A stretch of 14,610 bases of DNA from assembly GCA_002408385.1 (NCBI GenBank), contig DHSB01000012.1:378-14987 (forward strand), written 5' to 3'. Shown here one piece after another: positions 6,945-12,355 of the stretch (positions are counted from its first letter, which is position 1; the number at the start of each line of letters is the position of its first letter). The notes under the pieces were generated by a model. The model was not told where the DNA came from. It searched no databases and worked only from the letters and a program-made list of their open reading frames with translations. Position numbers and translations under genes: made by a program. The DNA comes from Myxococcales bacterium UBA5297 (GTDB taxonomy: Bacteria > Myxococcota > Myxococcia > Myxococcales > UBA5297).

Positions 6945-6973
6945 TTTCCGGCCTCGCGCATACCGACTAGAGT
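6945..6973 (+). promoter_or_regulatory. Candidate promoter of the sigma factor operon
   Basis: TTTCCG (6945-6950) and TAGAGT (6968-6973) are 17 bp apart, a modest sigma70-like match (3 and 4 of 6 positions) about 60 bp before the start codon. ECF factors often drive their own operon from a different motif, which I could not identify with confidence. Confidence 0.3.
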
Positions 6974-7033
6974 GCGCCCCGCAATCGCTCCGGCCCTCAG
7001 ACGTATCCCCTGCCAGAGACCAGGAGATTTCCG

Positions 7034-7636
7034 ATGGTGGCCTTTTCGCTCGACCCCGCCCGCACGATCTTGACCGCCCTCTTTCCAGCCGTCGGGGAGC
7101 GCGACGAAGCCGCGCTCGCGCAGGCCGCCGCTGGCGGCGATCGCGAGGCCTTCACAGAGCTCGTGCGCCGCTGCCAGGGCCGGGTGTTCGGGCTGTGCTA
7201 TCGGTTGGTCGGCGAGCGCGACGGCGCCTCCGACGCGGCCCAGGAGACCTTCGCCCGCGCCTTCGCCGCCCTGGGCTCCTACGACCCGGGCCAGCGCTTC
7301 GACGTCTGGGTCCTGCGCATCGCGCGCAACCTCTGCTACGACCAGCTTCGCCGCAAGGGCTTTCAGCCGGCCCTCGACGAGGAGGCCACCGTCGCCGCGG
7401 TCGACCTCTCGCCGTCGGTCGAGGCGAGGCTCGAGCAGGCGCAGGCGATTCGCGACCTCGAGTCGGCCCTCGAGAAGCTGCCGCCGCGCGACCGCGAGAT
7501 CCTCGCCCTCTACTACGTGCAGCGCCGCACCACCCGGGACATCGCCGAGATCGTCGGGACCGCCCCCGGCACGATCATGGCCCGACTCTTCCGCGCCCGC
7601 GCCAAGCTGCGCGAGCTGCTCGCGGAGGCCGCATGA
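7034..7636 (+). CDS. ECF-type RNA polymerase sigma factor
   Basis: 200 aa. Region 2 (about 36-108) has the DREAFTELVRRCQGRVFGLCYRLVG start and the DAAQETFARAFAAL (67-80) to VLRIARNLCYDQLRR segments used for core binding and -10 recognition. Region 4 (about 140-195) has the LPPRDREILALYY (149-161) to DIAEIVGTAPGTIMARLFRARAKLRELL helix-turn-helix that reads the -35 element. Region 3 is missing, as in all ECF (group 4) factors. AGGAG lies 7 bp before the ATG. The stop overlaps the anti-sigma start (ATGA), the usual sigma/anti-sigma coupling. Targets unknown; autoregulation is likely by family. Confidence 0.95.
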   Translation: MVAFSLDPARTILTALFPAVGERDEAALAQAAAGGDREAFTELVRRCQGRVFGLCYRLVGERDGASDAAQETFARAFAALGSYDPGQRFDVWVLRIARNLCYDQLRRKGFQPALDEEATVAAVDLSPSVEARLEQAQAIRDLESALEKLPPRDREILALYYVQRRTTRDIAEIVGTAPGTIMARLFRARAKLRELLAEAA

Positions 7637-8124
7637 GCTGCCCAGACCGCTTCACCCTGTTCCTGGCACTCGAGGAGGGCTCGACCGAGCTGCGCGAGCA
7701 CCTCGCCTGCTGCGAGCGCTGTCGGCGCGTCGCCGAGGAGGAGCGTGAGCTCGGCCTGGCTCTCGAACGCCTGCGCGATCCCGCGCCGCCCTCCGACCTG
7801 ATGCAGGGCGTCTGGCAGCGCATCGACCAGACGGTCGGCCTCCAAGCCCGTCTGCTTCGACAGACGATGGTCGCGGCGCTCGCCGCGCTGCTTCTCTCGG
7901 GAGGCCTGCTCGCCCTTTTCTGGAAGGACCTCGTCGTCGATACCGCCGTCGACGCGCTCGTCTTCGCCTCGCAGGCGATGACGGCCGCCGGCGCGCTCGG
8001 CAACGCCCTCGGTGACAGGCTGGCCGGCCTGGCCGCGCCGATGCTCGCCGCTCAAGCCCTGGCGCTCATCCTCTCGGCTCTGATGCTCCACCGGCTGCTC
8101 GCCGGCTCTCGCGTGAGGTCGTAA
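7633..8124 (+). CDS. Zinc-binding (ZAS) anti-sigma factor, membrane-bound
   Basis: 163 aa. The N-terminal cytoplasmic domain carries the ZAS signature H-x3-C-x2-C at His23, Cys27 and Cys30 (HLACCERC), with another Cys at position 3. Such domains grip the cognate ECF sigma factor and hold it off RNA polymerase. Two hydrophobic segments follow, about 79-97 and 133-156, so only some 35 residues face the periplasm and there is no large sensory domain. This suggests that the signal is received by a partner, most simply the next gene's product. It starts in a 4-bp overlap with the sigma gene and ends 2 bp before the next ATG. Confidence 0.9.
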   Translation: MSCPDRFTLFLALEEGSTELREHLACCERCRRVAEEERELGLALERLRDPAPPSDLMQGVWQRIDQTVGLQARLLRQTMVAALAALLLSGGLLALFWKDLVVDTAVDALVFASQAMTAAGALGNALGDRLAGLAAPMLAAQALALILSALMLHRLLAGSRVRS

Positions 8125-8126
8125 CC

Positions 8127-9425
8127 ATGTCCGCCCTCTCCTCGCTCCTCGCCGCTCTGCTGCTCTCCGCCTCCCAGGCTCCCGCAGATTCATCCGCACC
8201 GGCCGCAGCCGCCGTCGCCGCCGAGGCCGTCCCTGCCGAAGCCCCGGCGCTCGCCGCGAGGCCCGAGGCGGCCGTCGCCGCCGCGGCCCCGGCCCACCCG
8301 GCGGACTCCGAGCGCGCCGCGATCCTCCTCGGAGACTGGCCCGCCGAAGAGAAGCGCGTCTCGCTCGACTTCGACCGCACGCGCACCCGCGACGCGCTCG
8401 CCGAGCTCGCCAAGGCCGCCGGCTGGTCCATCGCCTTCGAGGAGCGTCCCCACGGCAAGGTCGACATCCGCTTCACCGACGTGCCCGCGGACGAGGCGCT
8501 CCTCGCCATCCTGCGCAAGCACGACCTCGTCGCCCGGCGCAGCGGCAATGTCGTCGTCGTCAAAGGGGCCGCCGAGCGCGCCGGCGCCGTCGCCGAGGAC
8601 GAACACGACGAGCGGAGCGATGGTCGCGTCGGCTTCGGCCGCTCGATTCGAGTCGAGGAGGGCGAGACGGTGCGCGAGGCCGTCTCCTTCGGTGGCGACG
8701 TGGAGGTCGACGGCACGGTGCTCGAGGACGCCGTCTGCTTTGGCGGCAAGCTCGTGCTCGGCCCCAAGGCGGTCGTCCACGGCGACGTCGTCTCCTTTGG
8801 CGGCGGCCTCGAGATCGCTCCCGGCGCGACGGTGCGCGGCGAGCGGGTCTCGTTCGGCCTGGACCTCGGGCTCGGCGGCCTCAACATCGCCCGCAACGTG
8901 AAGAAGGCCGAGCCCGAGACGCCGTGGATACTGAAGAAGGCGAGCAGCCTCGCGAGCACGCTCGTGCGCCATGCCCTGCTCTTCGTGCTCGGGCTGCTGC
9001 TGCTGGTCTTCGTCCCGGGGCGGGTGCGCGTGGTCAGCCGCGAGCTCCAGCGCACGCCCGGGCGCTGCGCGGCGGTCGGCGCGGTCGGCTTCATCGCCCT
9101 GTTGCCGCTCACCATCCTGCTGGCGGTGACGGTCGTCGGCCTGGTGGCGCTGCCATTCCTCTGGCTCGCCGTGCCGGTCGCCCTGCTGCTCGGCTTTACC
9201 GCCCTCGCCCTGTTCATCGGCGCGCGCTTCCCCTCCCGCAACCCCCGCCGCTCTCAGGTGCTCGCGCTCGCCCTCGGGGTCGCCGTCATCTTCGCCGTCG
9301 ACCTGGTACCCGTCCTCGGCGCGCTCGCCCTCTTCGTCCTCGGCATGATCGTCTTCGGCGCGGTGCTGCGCACCCGCTTCGGCTCCGGGCCCCAGAACGA
9401 CGCCAACTTCGCCCCCTCGCCTTGA
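8127..9425 (+). CDS. STN-like domain fused to bactofilin-like repeats and multi-pass membrane domain
   Basis: 432 aa. Order of parts: short hydrophobic signal (1-18), Ala/Pro-rich linker (19-65), STN-like domain (about 77-147: VSLDFDRTRTRDALAELAKAAGWSI, then VDIRFTDVPADEALLAIL and a VVVVKG end), acidic spacer (150-168), three to four roughly 19-residue beta repeats with the AVSFGG / AVCFGG / VVSFGG / RVSFG core (183-244) like bactofilin or other polymer-forming domains, and four or five membrane segments (about 280-298, 313-345, 345-366, 377-412). STN domains occur in secretins and TonB-dependent transducers. The gene lies 2 bp after the anti-sigma gene, so a signalling or envelope-stress role is inferred. 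The beta repeats are expected outside the membrane if the signal works. I know no named protein with this exact layout. Confidence 0.85.
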   Translation: MSALSSLLAALLLSASQAPADSSAPAAAAVAAEAVPAEAPALAARPEAAVAAAAPAHPADSERAAILLGDWPAEEKRVSLDFDRTRTRDALAELAKAAGWSIAFEERPHGKVDIRFTDVPADEALLAILRKHDLVARRSGNVVVVKGAAERAGAVAEDEHDERSDGRVGFGRSIRVEEGETVREAVSFGGDVEVDGTVLEDAVCFGGKLVLGPKAVVHGDVVSFGGGLEIAPGATVRGERVSFGLDLGLGGLNIARNVKKAEPETPWILKKASSLASTLVRHALLFVLGLLLLVFVPGRVRVVSRELQRTPGRCAAVGAVGFIALLPLTILLAVTVVGLVALPFLWLAVPVALLLGFTALALFIGARFPSRNPRRSQVLALALGVAVIFAVDLVPVLGALALFVLGMIVFGAVLRTRFGSGPQNDANFAPSP

Positions 9426-9696
9426 GACCATCGAGGGCTCCCGAGCTCCCTTCGCCCTGGGCGCAAGCCCCGGCGCGACAGCGTCCGGGGGCGAAGCCGG
9501 AGGGCCTCTCGACTTCGGCCTCGCAAGCTCGGCCTACGCTCGAGGTGACCGGGGGCGGGGGGCGGGAGGAATTCCACCGGCCACTGCTCGCCAGCCGGCC
9601 CCCTTCGGGTTTTCCGCGACGGTCGCAAAGCGTGCGCTCGCGTCCCGACCGGTGCATTGTGCGGGCTCCAAGAAATGCGACGCGGAGCTGGAGAGC
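9426..9696. other. Intergenic region before proC
   Basis: 271 bp without a convincing gene. It contains a hairpin (9468-9490), two short direct copies of TCGGCCT near 9514-9535, a G-rich run at 9551-9567 and GGAATTCC at 9567-9574. I see no clear promoter. The 15 codons upstream of the chosen proC start are not conserved-looking. Confidence 0.6.
9468..9490 (+). terminator. GC-rich hairpin after the sigma operon
   Basis: CCCCGG (9468-9473) pairs with CCGGGG (9485-9490) over an 11-nt loop, 43 bp past the stop of the membrane protein gene. No T-tract follows, so it is at best a weak or Rho-assisted terminator. Confidence 0.3.
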
Positions 9697-10536
9697 ATGA
9701 CCAAGGGCAAGAAGATCACCTTCATCGGCGCAGGGAACATGGCGGAGGCGATGGTGCGCGGGCTGCTGCACGCGGGCGCCGCGGCCGCCGGGGACATCAC
9801 CGCGAGCGTCCGGCGCGAGGAGCAGATCGAGCTGTTCTCGAAGACCTTCGGCGTGAACACCACGGCCAACAACCTCGAGGCCGCGCAGAGCGCCGACGTC
9901 ATCGTGCTCTCGATCAAGCCGCAGGCGATGAGCCTCGTGCTCGACGAGATCGCCTCGGCCATCGGCCCGGGCAAGCTCGTCATCTCCATCGCCGCCGGCG
10001 TCCCCATCGCCGCCCTCGAGCGCAAGCTGGGCCGCGGGGCCCACATCGTGCGCGCGATGCCCAACACCCCCGCGCTCGTCGCCGCCGGCGCGACCGCGCT
10101 CGCGTGCGGCGAGCACGCCACCGAGGCCGACCTGCAGGTGGCCCGCGCCCTGTTCGACTCGGTGGGGATCACCGTGGTCGTCGAGGAGTCGCTGCTCGAT
10201 GCGGTCACCGGCCTGTCGGGCAGCGGGCCCGCCTACGTGTTCCTGATCATCGAGGCGCTCTCGGACGCGGGCGTGAAGGTGGGCCTGCCGCGCCACACCG
10301 CCCAGAAGCTGGCGGCGCAGACCGTCCTCGGCGCGGCCAAGCTGCAGATAGAGACCCGCGTCCACCCCGGCCAGCTCAAGGACATGGTCACCAGCCCCGG
10401 CGGCACCGCGATTGCCGGCCTGCACACCCTCGAGGCGGGCGGGCTGCGCACCACCCTCATCAACGCGGTCGAGACGGCCACCAAGCGCGCTTCGGAGCTG
10501 GGCGCGGACTTCCTCGCGCAGGTGAACACGGAGTAG
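9697..10536 (+). CDS. proC: Pyrroline-5-carboxylate reductase
   Basis: 279 aa, the usual length. ProC reduces pyrroline-5-carboxylate to proline with NAD(P)H in the cytoplasm, the last step of proline synthesis. The Rossmann start KKITFIGAGNMAEAMVRG (5-22) binds the cofactor. RAMPNTPA (119-126), LSGSGPAYVFLIIEAL (173-188) and the family signature PGQLKDMVTSPGGTAIAGLHTLE (224-246, with one usual Thr replaced by Ala) mark the dimer and substrate site. The ATG at 9697 is chosen because GGAG lies nine bases before it and the Rossmann strand begins at residue 6; a further ATG at 9652 is in frame but adds a poor extension. The gene appears to be alone. Confidence 0.97.
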   Translation: MTKGKKITFIGAGNMAEAMVRGLLHAGAAAAGDITASVRREEQIELFSKTFGVNTTANNLEAAQSADVIVLSIKPQAMSLVLDEIASAIGPGKLVISIAAGVPIAALERKLGRGAHIVRAMPNTPALVAAGATALACGEHATEADLQVARALFDSVGITVVVEESLLDAVTGLSGSGPAYVFLIIEALSDAGVKVGLPRHTAQKLAAQTVLGAAKLQIETRVHPGQLKDMVTSPGGTAIAGLHTLEAGGLRTTLINAVETATKRASELGADFLAQVNTE

Positions 10537-10638
10537 CGAGGCCGTTGAGCAGAGTCGCGCAGACGGGCGCACGTCATCAGGGCGCGAGGACCCGAGCACC
10601 AGAATTCGTGCAAGGTCCAGGTCAGGAGGCGGCAACCA

Positions 10639-10678
10639 CGCGAAATCGAAGCGTTTGCAGCCAAGCCTCGATTTCGCG
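10639..10678. repeat. Perfect 11-bp inverted repeat
   Basis: CGCGAAATCGA (10639-10649) and TCGATTTCGCG (10668-10678) are exact inverse complements around 18 nt, about 100 bp after the proC stop. Two more G-C pairs follow inside one mismatch. There is no T-run, so as a terminator it would be atypical; an operator or structured RNA is possible. Confidence 0.75.
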
Positions 10679-10910
10679 GCCGACTAAAGCTGCGGCAACT
10701 CACCGAGATGGCCTCGCCTCTACGCTCGGCATGGCCGCTGACCGGTCCGAATCGCTCGACGAGGCTCGCACGAAGTCTGGCGCCCTCGATCCTTCGGGAC
10801 TGAACCGGCGTGTGCCGCTGGCCCAGAGCCGATCGTCTTGGACCGCATCGAGACTGATAGCCGGTCCGACCACGGCCCTCGCCGTCCGTCAGCCGCCCCT
10901 CGGCGCGTCT

Positions 10911-11119
10911 CGAGCCGTTGTCGTGGCACGACAAGGGGTATCTCCGCTGGAACGAGGCGTCGTCGTGGCAGACGAGGGCTCTGGACAGGGGAAAGAGGCG
11001 TCGTCGCGGCACGACAAGGGGTCTGGACGCGTCAACGAGGCGCTGTCGGGCCACGACAACGGCTCTGGACAGCGGAGCGAGGCGCTGTCGGGCCACGACA
11101 ACGGCTCTGGACGCGCCAG
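10911..11119. repeat. Tandem array of five 42-bp repeats with internal dyads
   Basis: Units: 10911-10952 (42), 10953-10993 (41), 10994-11035 (42), 11036-11077 (42), 11078-11119 (42). They share the frame (C/A)GAGGCG - TCG - CACGACAA/CAACGG - GGCTCTGGAC. Units 4 and 5 are nearly identical; unit 1 is the most divergent. Each unit carries an inverted repeat around its first half: TTGTCGTG-G-CACGACAA in unit 1 (10918-10934), TCGTC-N6-GACGA in unit 2, TCGT-N6-ACGA in unit 3, TGTCG-N5-CGACA in units 4 and 5. Units touch each other with no unique spacers. A decayed sixth copy may follow to about 11160. Confidence 0.9.
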
Positions 11120-11151
11120 CGGGCCTCGAGCGCGGCGCGACGGGGCCCCTT

Positions 11152-11167
11152 GCCCCTCAAAAGGGGC
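11152..11167. other. Stable short hairpin after the repeat array
   Basis: GCCCCT (11152-11157) and AGGGGC (11162-11167) enclose CAAA, a six-pair stem with a tetraloop. It directly follows the repeats. No T-run on either side. Confidence 0.55.
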
Positions 11168-11212
11168 GCCTGCGGTGGCCCCAGGAGCGCCGAGGCTACA
11201 GCCCGACTGCAC

Positions 11213-11233
11213 AATTCCACGCCCCCTGGAATT
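11213..11233. promoter_or_regulatory. Dyad AATTCCA-N7-TGGAATT, possible operator
   Basis: Exact 7-bp inverted repeat with an A/T-containing core in GC-rich DNA, ending 36 bp before a candidate -35 box of the next gene. Spacing and symmetry fit a dimeric activator or repressor site; the regulator is unknown. Confidence 0.45.
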
Positions 11234-11269
11234 CCGAAGCTCCGGCTAGTTGTCCAGTATCGGACCTAT

Positions 11270-11299
11270 TTGACCTTCCGTGAGGAGTCGGACTACCCT
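11270..11299 (+). promoter_or_regulatory. Candidate promoter of the unknown helical protein
   Basis: TTGACC (11270-11275) and TACCCT (11294-11299) are 18 bp apart, 33 bp before the start codon. The -35 is good and the -10 weak (T, A and last T match). Confidence 0.35.
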
Positions 11300-11331
11300 C
11301 CCGGGCACACTCACTTCAGGGGGTACCCCAG

Positions 11332-12030
11332 ATGTCACCGAGAAACCTGCCGCTCACCGCTTCCCTCGAAACGCTCTGGACGGAGATGTCCTACACGCGC
11401 GCGCGCTTCAGCGGCGACGCCGACGCCGCGGACCTCGCCGCGACGCTCGATCCGTACCTCGCCGAGATCGAGGAGGCGCGCATCGGCCAGCGGCGCGCCG
11501 AGATGGACGTCATCGCCGCCCAGGCGCAGTGCGACTACGTCAACGCCCGGCTCGACGACACGGTCATCGACCTCGCCGACGAGCTCCTCTACATCCTCAA
11601 GGACCGCACCTCGTCCCGGTTCACCCGCTACTTCCAGCAGACCCCGTACTCGATCGTCCGGATGGCGCTCGACTCCGAGCTCGCCGTCGTGCGCCGCTGG
11701 ACCGGGTCGCTCGCGACCGAGCCCGAGGAGTCGCTCAAGGCCTTCGCGACCCGGTTCGACGGCGTCTTCGCCCTGGCCGACGCGGCCCTGGAGGCCCAGA
11801 CAAAGGCGCTGAACACGCGCAAGGACCTCCGGGTGCGCAACCTCGAGCCGCTCGCGAAGAAGCTCAACGAGGCGCGCTACAGGCTCTTCGGCCAGCTCGT
11901 CACCCGCGCCGACGAGAAGAAGCTCAGCAAGCAGTGGCCCCACGGGTTCTTCAAGGCGAAGTCGCGCCGCGGCGCGAGCGGCTCGGAGCCCGAGGAGCTC
12001 GAGACCCCAAAGACCGACGACCCCACTTAG
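11332..12030 (+). CDS. Unknown alpha-helical protein
   Basis: 232 aa, family not recognised. There is no signal peptide or membrane segment, so it is probably cytoplasmic. Residues about 8-90 and 115-200 are predicted by eye as long helices (LDPYLAEIEEARIGQRRAEMDV; ALEAQTKALNTRKDLRVRNLEP), with a more conserved-looking patch SRFTRYFQQTPYSIVRMAL near 94-112. The C-terminus (205-232) is basic, then acidic and disordered. AGGGGG lies about 8 bp before the ATG. The gene stands alone, with a dyad and promoter candidate upstream and two terminators downstream. Codon use matches its neighbours, so there is no sign of recent transfer. Confidence 0.85.
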   Translation: MSPRNLPLTASLETLWTEMSYTRARFSGDADAADLAATLDPYLAEIEEARIGQRRAEMDVIAAQAQCDYVNARLDDTVIDLADELLYILKDRTSSRFTRYFQQTPYSIVRMALDSELAVVRRWTGSLATEPEESLKAFATRFDGVFALADAALEAQTKALNTRKDLRVRNLEPLAKKLNEARYRLFGQLVTRADEKKLSKQWPHGFFKAKSRRGASGSEPEELETPKTDDPT

Positions 12031-12067
12031 CACGCGCTCGCCGCTTCCCCTCCCGCGCGCGAGCCGG

Positions 12068-12110
12068 AAGCCGGAGCCCCCCCCCGAGGGACTCCGGCTT
12101 CTTCTTTCTG
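12068..12110 (+). terminator. Intrinsic terminator of the helical protein gene
   Basis: AAGCCGGAG (12068-12076) pairs perfectly with CTCCGGCTT (12092-12100) over a C-rich 15-nt loop, followed by the pyrimidine tail CTTCTTTCT. It begins 38 bp after the stop codon. Confidence 0.8.
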
Positions 12111-12214
12111 CGGCGCGCGCCCGCCACTCTGCTGTCGCGGTAGGGGCGGCCCTTCGCCCTCTCGGACTCAGGACCGCCGCCCCGCGCCGATCCCAGGGGG
12201 CGACACCACCGCAC

Positions 12215-12260
12215 CGGGCTCTTGGCTTGGGTCCTGGCGTCAGAGCCCGCGGATTTTTTT
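12215..12260 (+). terminator. Second plus-strand terminator with T-run
   Basis: CGGGCTC (12215-12221) pairs with GAGCCCG (12243-12249) across 21 nt, followed after four bases by seven T residues (12254-12260). The long loop makes the stem weaker, but the T-run is the longest in the window. It looks like a back-up to the terminator at 12068. Confidence 0.55.
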
Positions 12261-12318
12261 CTCTTCGTCGCCCACGGTCGAGCGCATTGGGCGCACCTTG
12301 TTTCCGGCTCTGTGTCTA

Positions 12319-12338
12319 GGGCGGGTCTTGACCCGCCC
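12319..12338 (-). terminator. Hairpin after the peptidase gene
   Basis: GGGCGGGT (12319-12326) and ACCCGCCC (12331-12338) form an 8-bp perfect stem with a four-base loop, 17 bp beyond the stop of the minus-strand peptidase. The loop reads CAAG on the minus strand. No T-run follows on that strand, so termination would be weak or Rho-assisted. Confidence 0.45.
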
Positions 12339-12355
12339 GTGTTCGATCCGGCCGT

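Larger units (their letters stand above)
6709..7033. other. Divergent intergenic region (325 bp)
   Basis: Separates the minus-strand phasin-like gene from the plus-strand ECF sigma operon. It holds the ribosome binding sites of both flanking genes, a strong hairpin (6893-6917) and a weak promoter candidate for the sigma gene. The 6799-6900 part has GC-ending codons in one plus frame and reads like a short protein fragment without a proper start, so a gene remnant is possible. Confidence 0.6.
10537..11331. other. Long non-coding region with repeats (795 bp)
   Basis: Unusually long for this compact DNA. In order it holds an 11-bp inverted repeat (10639-10678), a plain stretch (10680-10910), five tandem 42-bp repeats (10911-11119), a probable decayed sixth copy (11120-11160), a GCCCCT hairpin (11152-11167), an AATTCCA dyad (11213-11233) and the likely promoter of the next gene. 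Several frames are open on both strands because stops are rare at this GC content. I could not support a protein, though the repeats read as 14-residue peptides. Confidence 0.75.
12031..12355. other. Convergent intergenic region (325 bp)
   Basis: Lies between the plus-strand helical protein and the minus-strand peptidase. It holds two plus-strand terminators and one hairpin that could serve the minus strand; I see no gene in it. Confidence 0.7.

Noticed and set aside
6166..8124. 652-residue open frame covering the sigma factor and ending with the anti-sigma gene
   Set aside because: Its last part is the real anti-sigma gene. The rest is open only because stops are rare at this GC content; it runs antisense to the 6271-6708 gene and out of frame with the sigma factor.
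8066..9431. Two long minus-strand frames opposite the STN/bactofilin gene
   Set aside because: Low-complexity Ser/Arg/Thr or Glu/Gly/Ala products, mirror images of a GC-rich gene. The plus-strand frame has domains, membrane segments and operon spacing.
9551..9567. G-quadruplex motif in the G-rich run before proC
   Set aside because: Only three separate runs of three or more G are present; a four-layer motif would need two-G runs or bulges, so it is too weak to call.
9652..9696. Earlier ATG for proC
   Set aside because: It adds 15 residues not typical of the family, and the ATG at 9697 has its own GGAG and begins right before the Rossmann strand.
10911..11119. CRISPR array
   Set aside because: The 42-bp units abut each other without unique spacers and there are no cas genes.
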